The position numbers and the translations under genes were made by a program. This document shows, one piece after another, positions 28,696 to 37,293 of a stretch of 64,000 bases of DNA. Every line of letters starts with the position of its first letter. The stretch's first letter is position 1. Below the pieces are notes generated by a model. That model did no database searches. It saw only the letters and a program-made list of their open reading frames with translations, and was not told the DNA's origin. Source of the DNA: Mycetohabitans rhizoxinica HKI 454 (lineage in GTDB: Bacteria > Pseudomonadota > Gammaproteobacteria > Burkholderiales > Burkholderiaceae); contig NC_014722.1 of NCBI RefSeq assembly GCF_000198775.1, positions 2,271,205 to 2,335,204 on the forward strand, written 5' to 3'.

Positions 28696-29862
28696 ATGCC
28701 CTTGCCGCTCATCGCCCTCGCCATTGCCGCCTTCGGCATCGGCACCACCGAGTTCGTGATCATGGGCTTGCTGCCGGACGTAGCGCGCGACCTGCGCGTA
28801 TCGATTCCGGCCGCCGGCATGCTGGTGTCTGGATACGCGCTGGGCGTCACGATCGGTGCGCCGATCGTAGCGATGCTCACGGCAAACTTGCCCCGCAAGC
28901 GTGCGCTGATGAGTCTGGTCGGCGTGTTTATCGTCGGCAACCTGTTATGCGCGGTTGCACCGGACTATGCGGTGTTGATGGGAGCCCGCGTCGTCACTGC
29001 GTTCTGCCACGGCGCATTTTTTGGTATCGGGTCGGTCGTCGCCGCGGGACTGGTCGCGCCGAACCGCCGCGCGCAGGCCATTGCGCTGATGTTCACCGGC
29101 CTGACACTGGCGAACGTGCTCGGCGTGCCACTGGGCACCGCGCTCGGGCAGATGGCTGGATGGCGCGCGACATTCTGGGCGGTTACGCTGATCGGGGTGT
29201 TGGCCGCCGCCGCACTCGGGGCGTGGCTGCCCGCGAAGATCGAGATGCAGCGGGCCAGCTTCGGTCACGAATTCAACGTGATGAAGAACCCGCAGGTGCT
29301 GCTGGTGCTGGGCATCAGCGTCTTCGCGTCGGCGAGTCTGTTTTCGGTGTTCACCTATATCACGCCAATCCTCGAGGACGTCACTGGACTTACGCCGCAT
29401 CACGTGACGTTGGTACTGCTGCTGTTCGGCCTTGGCCTGACGGTCGGCAGCACGCTCGGCGGCCGGCTGGCGGACTGGCGACTGCTGCCCTCGCTTAAGA
29501 CGCTCCTGCTCAGCATTGCATGTGCGCTGGCGGTTTTCTCGTTCACGATGAAGCTTCCGGCGGCGGCCATGGCCACCGTGTTCGTCTGGGGTATCCTGTC
29601 CTTCGCCGTGGTGCCACCGGTCCAGATGCTGATCGTCGAACGGGCAAGCGCCGCCCCCAACCTCGCCTCGACGTTAAACCAGGGGGCATTCAACCTTGGC
29701 AATGCCAGCGGCGCATGGCTGGGCGGCGCCGCGATTGGCGCGGGTTGGCCATTGCATTGGCTACCCTACGTGGGCATCGCGATGGCGCTCGGTGCGCTTG
29801 TGCTGGCAGCTTGGTCCTACAGTCTGGATCGGCGCGCGCCGGCCTGCGTGACACCCTCCTGA
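28696..29862 (+). CDS. MFS transporter (AraJ/sugar-efflux-like, DHA1)
   Basis: Twelve-helix proton-coupled exporter of the inner membrane; substrate unknown. From MPLPLIALAIAAFGIGTTEF the protein has 388 residues. GTTEFVIMGLLPDVARDL is typical of the AraJ/YdhP-like DHA1 branch, and LPRKRALMSLVGVF marks the loop 2-3 region. The open frame starts at 28558, but the extra 46 residues are hydrophilic and unlike the family. It lies on the same strand as the second MFS gene, about 100 bases upstream of it. Confidence 0.88.
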   Translation: MPLPLIALAIAAFGIGTTEFVIMGLLPDVARDLRVSIPAAGMLVSGYALGVTIGAPIVAMLTANLPRKRALMSLVGVFIVGNLLCAVAPDYAVLMGARVVTAFCHGAFFGIGSVVAAGLVAPNRRAQAIALMFTGLTLANVLGVPLGTALGQMAGWRATFWAVTLIGVLAAAALGAWLPAKIEMQRASFGHEFNVMKNPQVLLVLGISVFASASLFSVFTYITPILEDVTGLTPHHVTLVLLLFGLGLTVGSTLGGRLADWRLLPSLKTLLLSIACALAVFSFTMKLPAAAMATVFVWGILSFAVVPPVQMLIVERASAAPNLASTLNQGAFNLGNASGAWLGGAAIGAGWPLHWLPYVGIAMALGALVLAAWSYSLDRRAPACVTPS

Positions 29863-29962
29863 GCGCCTGAACAACCCGCGCCGCCTGCTGCGATCAGCCG
29901 CGGGCGCGGCGCCACGATAATGGGCCTGCCACCATTGGTACGCCGGCCTCATAATACGACGA

Positions 29963-31123
29963 ATGAAAGTTATTTTTACACGCGACTTCTTTGCGTTGAT
30001 TGTCAGCGTTGCCGTCGTCGGACTAGGCATCGGCGCCACGCTGCCGCTGACCGCCCTGGCGTTGATGCAGGCCGGCTATGGTTCCCACGTGGTCGGCATG
30101 CTGACCGCCGCACAGGCGGGCGGCGGTATCGCGATCGTGCCATTCGCGGCGCGCATCACGTCACGTATCGGCGCCCGGCGTGCCATCATCGTCACGGTGT
30201 GGATAACGTCAATCGCGACGCTTGCGATGCAATTGACGACTAACCTCGTTGCCTGGGCACTCCTGAGGGCGACCGCTGGCGCCGCGTTGATGCTGCTGTT
30301 CACGATCACCGAGGCCTGGGTAAACCAGCTCGCCAACGATCGATCGCGTGGGCGCATCGTCGCGCTGTACGCGACCAACTTCACGCTGTTCCAGATGGCT
30401 GGCCCGCTGCTGGTCAGCATGATCGCCGACTACCCGGGATGGCGTTTTGCATTGTGCGGCGCGATCTTCCTGCTGGCGCTGCCGGGCCTGTGGGTGATGC
30501 GCATCCCCCGCGACATCGGCCCGGCCGACGACGAGCCCCATAGCGCCTGGCAAACGGTGCTACCCCGCATGCCGGCACTGGTGGTCGGTGCAGGCTTCTT
30601 TGCGCTGTTCGATACACTCGCCTTGTCGCTACTGCCGTTGTTCGCGGTCCACCATGGTGTCGCAACGGAACTGGCCGTTGTGTTCGGCTCCGCAATCCTG
30701 CTCGGCGATACGGCGTGCGCATTTGCCCTTGGATGGCTGGCCGATCACGTCGGCCGGGCGCGCGTGCACTTGGGCGCCGCGCTGGTCGTGGCGCTGCTGC
30801 TGCCGACATTGCCGGTGATCGCCGCGCAGCCGTGGCTGCGCTGGCCTGTGCTGATCGTGCTCGGCGCGGCCGCGGGCGGAATCTACACGTTGTCGCTGGC
30901 GGCGATCGGCGAACGTTTTCGTGGCCCGGCGCTAGTCACCGCTAGCTCGTTGATCGGCGCATCGTGGAGCGTGGCGAGCTGCTTCGGGCCGATGATTGCC
31001 GGCACACTGATGCGCACAAGCAGCCCTGACGCGCTGATCGGCGTGCTGTTTGCCGGCGTCGTCATATTTATCTGCGCGCATCTGTGGGAACAGCGCACTG
31101 CGCGGACTGCGACGCAAGGCTAA
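29963..31123 (+). CDS. MFS transporter (YcaD-like)
   Basis: Second twelve-helix major-facilitator protein, 386 residues, starting MKVIFTRDFFALIVSVAVVG. TEAWVNQLANDRSRGRIVALY after the fourth helix and ERFRGPALVTASSLIGASWS in the C-terminal half are typical of the YcaD/CynX-like group. Substrate unknown. It could be co-transcribed with the upstream MFS gene (100-base gap), but the two are not closely alike. Confidence 0.86.
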   Translation: MKVIFTRDFFALIVSVAVVGLGIGATLPLTALALMQAGYGSHVVGMLTAAQAGGGIAIVPFAARITSRIGARRAIIVTVWITSIATLAMQLTTNLVAWALLRATAGAALMLLFTITEAWVNQLANDRSRGRIVALYATNFTLFQMAGPLLVSMIADYPGWRFALCGAIFLLALPGLWVMRIPRDIGPADDEPHSAWQTVLPRMPALVVGAGFFALFDTLALSLLPLFAVHHGVATELAVVFGSAILLGDTACAFALGWLADHVGRARVHLGAALVVALLLPTLPVIAAQPWLRWPVLIVLGAAAGGIYTLSLAAIGERFRGPALVTASSLIGASWSVASCFGPMIAGTLMRTSSPDALIGVLFAGVVIFICAHLWEQRTARTATQG

Positions 31124-31341
31124 AAACGAGCCGGTAAACCGCCCGATTCACCAGCCCGAACAGAAAGCCGCTGGTATCAACAACCTTTGGCCCCCAGCGC
31201 GCCAGCGTGCAACCGGCGGCATGCCGCCGGGCGCGGCCGCGTCAGTCAAGCTTCAACGCCGACAGCACCGTGCGGCTGCAACGGCCAAAACCGAGCCGGT
31301 ACTCGTCGCCCTGGCACCACCATCGCCCTGGCACCATCCGG
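31124..31341. other. short non-coding stretch with a small tandem repeat
   Basis: Contains the near-tandem CGCCCTGGCACCACCAT / CGCCCTGGCACCATCC at about 31307-31340. No gene seen. Confidence 0.35.
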
Positions 31342-31905
31342 TCAGGACGAGTTCATTGCCGTTCTCACGTAGCGCGCGTTGATCGCATGCGTGCCATCGG
31401 GCGTTTGCACCGTCAGCGTCACGTGTGCGCCATCCTGCGCGAGACCGACCACCTTGTTCGACCAGCACAGATCGAGATTAGGCAGGTGTTGCGCCCGCTC
31501 GGCCAAATAGTCTTCGACGTAGTACCGCTGCAGATTGATGAACGCGGGCCGCGTGTAGCCTGTTTCCGGCAGCAGATTGAATGTATAGATCAATTCGTCA
31601 TACAGAAATACCCTGCCGACGTTCCAGCGCATGTCCTTGTCGAGCATGCGCTGGCCGCAGCCCAACCGAGCGAAATCTCCAGGGTACGCTTGGCGAAGCA
31701 AATCGCGTGCAATCCGGTCGATAGCGTGTTGTCGTTGTTGAGCACCACCGGCACGCCCTGCTGGGCCAGGTCGATCGCGCAGGCTAAGCCGACGTAACCC
31801 GTGCCGACCACGACGCCCGGATACTCAGCGGGCGCGGCCACGGCCTGATCCGGCTAGCGCTGATAGCGAAAAGTCACATTCTGATAGTCGATCGTCGCGT
31901 CCAGA
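31342..31905 (-). pseudogene. FAD-dependent aromatic-ring monooxygenase remnant (N-terminal half)
   Basis: Minus-strand frames read YQNVTFRYQR, a TAG stop, then AAPAEYPGVVVGTGYVGLAC continuing AIDLAQQGVPVVLNNDNTLS (FAD-binding loop, GxGxxG partly mutated). After a frame change near 31680 it continues NVGRVFLYDELIYTFNLLPE, RPAFINLQRYYVEDYLAERA and LCWSNKVVGLAQDGAHVTLT. It ends abruptly at AMNSS with all of the C-terminal half absent. The style is of flavoprotein hydroxylases such as MhpA/PobA relatives. An internal stop, a frameshift and truncation show it is dead. Confidence 0.78.
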
Positions 31906-32026
31906 CCCGCGTTGCGCCGGATTGCGTCAGTCCTCGGCCCAGCCCCGCAGCTGTGCCACATATTACGTGAGTCAAATAGCATTTTTTGTCGATGCGGCAG
32001 CCACGGCGACTGCTACTATTTCGATA

Positions 32027-32848
32027 ATGATTCCGCCGACTCTTTCTGAACTCGCCGCCGCCGCGGCACGCCATCCTTACTTCGCCGAGCGCGTGTTGCT
32101 GCACGCGGGCACAACGGCGCGCGGCCGGCATCATGGCCTGGAGTTGACCAGCCAGTACCAGCCGATCTTCGACGTGGGCTCGCGGGGCTTTCCGCAATCG
32201 TTGGCCGCCGATGCGCACGCGGCAGACCGCTTCGGTGACGACATCGGTTACCAGGCGATAACACAGGCCGCGCCGGCAGGCGCGGAGTCGTCGCCGGTGC
32301 GCGATCCGTTTAACTCGACCGTCGACGATCAGGACCTGGTGGCACTGGATCGGCTGTCGCGGCTTGTACACGCGATCAACTTCTTCGGCGTGCAGCGCAG
32401 CGGTCTGCTGTTCCTGAACGTGCACGAACGGTTATTGAAGAGCGTCAAGTACGACCACGGGCGCCATTTCTCGACCGTGCTCGTGTCGCTCGGCTTGAAT
32501 CCGGCGCGTGTGGTCATCGAGCTGCCGGAGGCGGCCGTCGCGCATCGCACGTTTCTTGGCCACTTGACCAAGAGCTACCAAAGCTATGGCTTCAAGGTCG
32601 CGGGCAACCTGCCCAATGCCGGCCAAATCCTGTCAGTGTCAGACATGGCGCGGCTGGACTTCATCAAGATAAACTCGGGCTCGGCGTTGCGCGATGCAGT
32701 GGTCAAGCCACTGGTGAGCTACGCGAGCCGGCTGAAGATCCCGCTGATCTTCACGCACGTCATGGACGACGCGCAGTTCGAGTTACTGCAGCAATACGAT
32801 GTGCGCTACGTACAAGGTCCGGTATTTGACTCGGTCGGCTCGCTTTAG
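32027..32848 (+). CDS. degenerate EAL-domain protein (probably non-catalytic)
   Basis: A 273-residue protein with EAL-fold landmarks: SQYQPIFD at the start of the domain, LLFLNVHERLL (the conserved Asn), ARVVIELPEAAV, ARLDFIKIN (the conserved Lys) and VRYVQGPVF at the end. Key catalytic motifs are absent: the E-A-L site is replaced by sequence around RGFPQSLAAD, and the DDFG metal motif reads VAGNLPN. It probably cannot hydrolyse cyclic-di-GMP but may still bind it or act as a protein adaptor. I start at 32027 where family-like sequence begins; the frame is open from 31922. Confidence 0.72.
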   Translation: MIPPTLSELAAAAARHPYFAERVLLHAGTTARGRHHGLELTSQYQPIFDVGSRGFPQSLAADAHAADRFGDDIGYQAITQAAPAGAESSPVRDPFNSTVDDQDLVALDRLSRLVHAINFFGVQRSGLLFLNVHERLLKSVKYDHGRHFSTVLVSLGLNPARVVIELPEAAVAHRTFLGHLTKSYQSYGFKVAGNLPNAGQILSVSDMARLDFIKINSGSALRDAVVKPLVSYASRLKIPLIFTHVMDDAQFELLQQYDVRYVQGPVFDSVGSL

Positions 32849-32867
32849 CGGACCGTGCGGGCGCCGT

Positions 32868-33130
32868 CTATTTGATGTCGCGCAGCCGGGGCATCGCCTC
32901 CTTCAGTGACAGGCACAACGATTTGTATAGGTCAAACAGCTGAGCATAGTACGCATGCCGCGCGGCGTCCAGCACGGCGCGCTCGCGCAGCCTGGCCCAG
33001 CCGCGGATTGAGTCGTCGCGTATCCCCCGGCGCCCAGGCCGGTGAGCCATGCCGCACCAAGCGCGGCCTCGACTTCCAGCTCGATCGTGATGACCGGATA
33101 GCCGGTCACGTCTGCGCTGATCTGTCTGCG
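32868..33130 (-). pseudogene. FGGY (xylulokinase-type) carbohydrate kinase C-terminal remnant
   Basis: Two overlapping minus-strand frames together read RQISADVTGYPVITIELEVE, ALGAAWLTGLGAGGYA, then after a frame change near 33030 DDSIRGWARLRERAVLDAAR, ending YYAQLFDLYKSLCLSLKEAM and a stop. This matches the last 80 or so residues of xylulokinase-like kinases (the EAALGAA motif and the final LYxxLK helix). The remaining 400 residues are absent. Confidence 0.7.
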
Positions 33131-33296
33131 CGTGTCGATTTCACAACCAACCGTGCTGTCAGCCTTGCGCGACACCGCGGCGCTGGCGCAGACTGCACGC
33201 TGCGCGTCGCGCGTGGTGCGTGGTGCGGCCATGGCCGTGCCGCGCGCCGTGGACGCGTCTGCTCCATCCCAACTTAGAACACCAAGGTATTTCGCG

Positions 33297-35129
33297 ATGA
33301 TCCTGTCCTCCACCGAGTCATCCCTGACGCTCCCCTCCCGTGCCACCCCCCATCGCTCGCTCGATGTCGGCGTCATCGGCAATTGCGCGTTCAGCGCGCT
33401 GATCGACAGGATGGGCTGCGTCGTCTGGAGCTGCCTGCCGCGCTTTGATGGCGATCCGGTCTTCAACGCACTGATCGACACCTCGGACCACGCCGGCCTG
33501 TGGAGCATCGAGCTCGAGAACTATGTGCGTGGCGAGCAGTCCTACGAGCCAAACACCGCGGTGCTGCGCACGCGTCTGTACAATAAGAACGGACAGGGTA
33601 TCGAGATCACCGATTTCGCGCCGCGCTTTTACTCGCGCGGACGTTATTTCCGCCCCACGACGATGGTGCGCCGCGTGAAGCCGCTGCAAGGCGCGGTGCG
33701 CATCACAGTACGGCTGCGCCCACGTTTTGACTGGGGCCGGCTGCCACCGGCGATCACGCACGGCAGCCACCACATCCGCTATGTCGGCCCCGCGCAAACG
33801 CTGCGGCTCACGACCGACGCGCCACTGTCCTACATCGTCGCGGAACAGCAGTTCCTGCTCGATCGCGAGATCAACTTCATCCTCGGACCGGACGAGACGC
33901 TTGCCACGGGCATCGAGAACACCGCGCGCGATTTCGAGCAGGACACGATCCAGTACTGGCGCACGTGGACCGGCCGGCTCGCGATACCACTGGAGTGGCA
34001 GGACGCGGTGATTCGCGCGGCAATTACGCTGAAGCTGTCGCTGTTCGAGGATACCGGCGCGATCATCGCCGCGATGACCACCAGCATTCCGGAAGCACCG
34101 AACAGCAGCCGCAACTGGGACTACCGCTATTGCTGGCTGCGCGATGCATTCTTCGTCGTGCGTGCGCTGAACAGTCTGTCCGAGGTCGGCACGATGGAGG
34201 ACTACCTGCGCTGGCTGCGCAACATCGTGCTGCGCTCCAAGGGCGGGCATATCAAACCGCTATACGGCATCGGCCTGGAAGCGTCGCTTCCGGAGTCGAT
34301 CGTCGAGCATCTGGGCGGATACCGCGACCACGCGCCGGTGCGCGTGGGCAACCAGGCGCACGAGCACTTCCAGCACGACGTGTACGGCAACATCATCCTG
34401 GGTGCGACGCAGGCTTTCCATGACCGGCGCCTAATACGCCCAGCCGGCCTGTTCGAGTTCGAGCACCTGGAGGCCGTCGGCGAGAATGCCTACCGAATCT
34501 ATACAAAGCCGGATGCCGGCATGTGGGAGCTGCGCTCGCGCGCGCGCATCCATACGTCGTCGGTGCTGATGAACTGGGCCGCTTGCGACCGGCTCGCAAA
34601 GATCGCGCATACGCTCGGGCTGCCCGAGCGCGAGATGCTGTGGCGCGGGCGCGCCGACGCGATCCGCGAATACCTGCTGAATAACGCGTGGAACGAGGCG
34701 CGCGGCGCGTTCGCGGAAAGTGTCGGCGGCCAAGATCTGGATGCGAGCGTGCTGCTGATGGCCGAAGTCAACATGATCGACCCGAAGGATCCACGCTTTG
34801 TATCCACTGTCGAGGCGCTCGAGCGCTCGCTGTGCGACGGGCCCTACATGCGGCGCTACGAAGCACCGGATGACTTCGGCAAGCCGGAAACCGCGTTCAA
34901 CATCTGCACGTTCTGGCGCATCGACGCGCTGGCCAGGATCGGCCGTCGTGAAGAAGCGCGCGCGATCTTCGAAGCGATGCTAGCGGCACGCAACCATCTC
35001 GGATTGCTATCGGAAGACACGCATCCGGTCACCGGCGAGATGTGGGGCAACTTCCCGCAGACCTACTCGATGGTCGGCATCATCAACTGCGCGATGCGGC
35101 TTTCCGCGCCGTGGGATTCAGTCATCTGA
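33297..35129 (+). CDS. glycoside hydrolase family 15 protein (glucoamylase/trehalase type)
   Basis: Probable cytoplasmic enzyme that hydrolyses alpha-glucosidic bonds, in trehalose or maltodextrin use. From MILSSTESSLTLPSRATPHR the protein has 610 residues, with an N-terminal beta-domain (SLDVGVIGNCAFSALIDRMG, the GDP-like NGDP region) and an alpha/alpha-barrel containing NWDYRYCWLRDAFFVVRALN near residue 285 and WGNFPQTYSMVG near the C-terminus, where the catalytic base is expected. AAGG lies 9 bases upstream of the chosen ATG, and the frame extends to 33132 without family sequence. Confidence 0.9.
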   Translation: MILSSTESSLTLPSRATPHRSLDVGVIGNCAFSALIDRMGCVVWSCLPRFDGDPVFNALIDTSDHAGLWSIELENYVRGEQSYEPNTAVLRTRLYNKNGQGIEITDFAPRFYSRGRYFRPTTMVRRVKPLQGAVRITVRLRPRFDWGRLPPAITHGSHHIRYVGPAQTLRLTTDAPLSYIVAEQQFLLDREINFILGPDETLATGIENTARDFEQDTIQYWRTWTGRLAIPLEWQDAVIRAAITLKLSLFEDTGAIIAAMTTSIPEAPNSSRNWDYRYCWLRDAFFVVRALNSLSEVGTMEDYLRWLRNIVLRSKGGHIKPLYGIGLEASLPESIVEHLGGYRDHAPVRVGNQAHEHFQHDVYGNIILGATQAFHDRRLIRPAGLFEFEHLEAVGENAYRIYTKPDAGMWELRSRARIHTSSVLMNWAACDRLAKIAHTLGLPEREMLWRGRADAIREYLLNNAWNEARGAFAESVGGQDLDASVLLMAEVNMIDPKDPRFVSTVEALERSLCDGPYMRRYEAPDDFGKPETAFNICTFWRIDALARIGRREEARAIFEAMLAARNHLGLLSEDTHPVTGEMWGNFPQTYSMVGIINCAMRLSAPWDSVI

Positions 35130-35169
35130 GCGACGCGCTGACCGCATGGGACCAGGACGCGAGCGGACT

Positions 35170-35337
35170 GCGCGCGCAACGCGATGGGTCGGGTAATCTT
35201 CGCCGGATTGTCGATCGGCATGCTGTTCACCCTGTTCGTGGTGCCGGCGATGGACACGTTCATCGGCGCCGATCACCATCGCGAAGCACGCAACGCTGGC
35301 GCCGGCCTGCTCAGCTCTTCAAGCGGTACCCGGTCTT
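35170..35337 (+). pseudogene. RND efflux pump C-terminal remnant
   Basis: On the + strand after the GH15 gene, a frame reads MGRVIFAGLSIGMLFTLFVV followed by PAMDTFIGADHHREARNAGA. This matches the last transmembrane helix of RND inner-membrane pumps (G-x-V-I-x-x-G-x-x-x-G-T-L-F-T-L-F-V-V-P). About 50 of more than 1000 residues remain. Confidence 0.65.
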
Positions 35338-36075
35338 AAAGATCCACGCGACGATCGCCACGAACAACGCCAAGCATGCGATCGTCACGCCCACGCATAC
35401 GCCGATGTTCACCTCGGCCTCGCCCTGGAAACTCCAGCGAAATCCGCTGACCAGGTACACGACCGGATTGCACAGCGCCACCGTGCGCCAGAACGGCGGC
35501 AGCATGTCGATCGAATAGAAGCAGCCGCCAAGAAACGTCAGCGGCGTGATGATCAGCAGCGGCACGACCTGTAGCTTCTCGAAGTTGTCGGCCCACACGC
35601 CGATGATGAAGCCAAACAGCGCAAATGTGAACGCGGTCAGCAGCAGAAACAACAGCATAAAGCCCGGATGGTTGACCTGGACCGGCACAAATAGGTGGGC
35701 CGTCGCAAAAATGATCAATCCCAGCATGATCGACTTGGTCGCGGCCGCGCCGACATAGCCGATCACAATCTCGACATACGACACCGGCGCGGACAGCAGC
35801 TCGTAGATCGTCCCAGTGAAACGCGGAAAGTAGATGCCGAACGAGGCGTTCGAGATGCTTTGCGTGAGCAGCGACAGCATGATCAGTCCGGGCACGATGA
35901 ATGCCCCGTAGCTCACGCCGTTGACATGCTGGATGCGCGAGCCGATGGCCGCACCGAACACGATGAAATACAGTGACGTCGAAATCACCGGCGACACGAT
36001 GCTCTGCATCAACGTGCGCCAGGTACGCGCCATTTCGAAGCGGTAGATCGCACGGATCGCATATACATTCATCAC
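35311..36075 (-). CDS. ABC-2 type transporter permease (YadH-like)
   Basis: Inner-membrane subunit of an ABC exporter, 254 residues with six predicted helices, starting [20 protein letters not shown]. The ABC-2 signature region [20 protein letters not shown] and [20 protein letters not shown] matches the YadH/NodJ group. It overlaps the ATPase stop by four bases (ATGA), so the two are coupled. Substrate unknown. Confidence 0.88.
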   Translation of the reverse strand: MMNVYAIRAIYRFEMARTWRTLMQSIVSPVISTSLYFIVFGAAIGSRIQHVNGVSYGAFIVPGLIMLSLLTQSISNASFGIYFPRFTGTIYELLSAPVSYVEIVIGYVGAAATKSIMLGLIIFATAHLFVPVQVNHPGFMLLFLLLTAFTFALFGFIIGVWADNFEKLQVVPLLIITPLTFLGGCFYSIDMLPPFWRTVALCNPVVYLVSGFRWSFQGEAEVNIGVCVGVTIACLALFVAIVAWIFKTGYRLKS

Positions 36076-37022
36076 AGCGCCTCCTGTCGTTGTGGTTCAC
36101 GGCGCGCCTCCATGAGGCTCACGAAGATGTCCTCCAGCGAACTTTGTGTCGTCTGCAAGTCCTTGAACGCGATATTCGCGTCATCCAGTGCGTGCAGCAA
36201 CTCGATGATGCCCGCGTGCTCGGCGCGCTCGTCATAGGTATAGATCAACTCGTTGCCGCCGCGCGCCAGCTCGAGCCGATAGGTGGCAAGCTGCTGCGGC
36301 ACGCGTTGCAGCGGCGTGTGAAGCTGCAGCGTGAGCTGCTTCTTGCCGAGCTTGCGCATCAACTCGGCCTTCTGGTCGACAAGAATGATCTCACCGTTGC
36401 GAATCACGCCGATGCGATCGGCCATCTCTTCCGCTTCATCGATATAGTGCGTGGTCAGGATGATCGTCACACCGCTGTCGCGCAACGAGCGCACGAGTCG
36501 CCACATGTCGCGCCGCAATTCGACGTCCACGCCTGCGGTCGGCTCATCCAGGAACAATATACGCGGCTCGTGCGACAGCGCCTTGGCGATCATCACGCGC
36601 CGCTTCATGCCGCCGGACAGCGTGCGGATCTTGTTGTCTTTCTTATCCCAGAGTGACAATGCCTTGAGCACTTTCTCGATATGTGCAGGATCGGCCGGCT
36701 TGCCGAACAAGCCGCGGCTGAACGAGACCGTGCCCCAGACCGATTCAAACGTGTCAGTGGTCAACTCCTGTGGCACCAACCCGATAGTGGTGCGCGCGGC
36801 GCGATAATCGGTGATGATGTCATGGCCGTCCACCGTCACGCGGCCCGCGCTCGGATTGACGATGCCGCAGATGATGCTGATCAGCGTCGTCTTGCCCGCG
36901 CCGTTCGGCCCAAGCAGTGCGAAGATCTCGCCACGCCGGATATCGAGGTTAATGTCGCGCAGCGCCCGGAATCCGGACGCATACGTCTTCGAAAGGTGGG
37001 ATACGGAAAGGATCGTCTGCAT
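36072..37022 (-). CDS. ABC transporter ATP-binding protein (YadG-like)
   Basis: ATPase partner of the downstream permease, 316 residues from [20 protein letters not shown]. Walker A is [12 protein letters not shown] near 38-49, the signature [15 protein letters not shown] near 140, Walker [13 protein letters not shown] near 160, and the switch histidine is in [15 protein letters not shown]. The frame extends to 37064; I use 37022 because family sequence starts there. Likely exports a small amphiphile or polysaccharide-related substrate. Confidence 0.9.
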   Translation of the reverse strand: MQTILSVSHLSKTYASGFRALRDINLDIRRGEIFALLGPNGAGKTTLISIICGIVNPSAGRVTVDGHDIITDYRAARTTIGLVPQELTTDTFESVWGTVSFSRGLFGKPADPAHIEKVLKALSLWDKKDNKIRTLSGGMKRRVMIAKALSHEPRILFLDEPTAGVDVELRRDMWRLVRSLRDSGVTIILTTHYIDEAEEMADRIGVIRNGEIILVDQKAELMRKLGKKQLTLQLHTPLQRVPQQLATYRLELARGGNELIYTYDERAEHAGIIELLHALDDANIAFKDLQTTQSSLEDIFVSLMEARREPQRQEAL

Positions 37023-37147
37023 GCTTGGGACGATAGCAGAAGCCATCATTTCGTTCAGCATCAACGTTCCTCAAAACGCGCTGGCCACGGCCCCCGATAC
37101 GAAGGTGAGCGGCGCCGGTGCGCTGTTATGTCGGCATGTCGGCGCGC

Positions 37148-37188
37148 TGTTATGTTATACCACCGCATAAAATGTTATGTTATATCAT
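37148..37188 (+). promoter_or_regulatory. two Zur-like operator sites upstream of the metal ABC operon
   Basis: Two copies of TGTTATGTTATA-type sequence, TGTTATGTTATAC at 37148-37160 and ATGTTATGTTATATCAT at 37172-37188, match the GTTATGTTATAACATAAC core of Zur boxes; a weaker CTGTTATG lies at 37123-37130. They are 24 bases apart and lie about 105-145 bases upstream of the solute-binding gene. Zinc repression through Zur is the expected control. Confidence 0.75.
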
Positions 37189-37293
37189 CTATTCTCGTGC
37201 GATGACGCCAGCACGCCCGCGCCCGGCCGCCGTCGGAGCGGGCCCTTCGTCGATCCCGGTCCGCCGCGTCGCGGGCCTATCCGGAGCCGTTTG

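Noticed and set aside
31187..31797. + strand frames over the FAD monooxygenase remnant
   Set aside because: Products are Arg/Ser/Pro-rich; the recognisable protein is on the minus strand.
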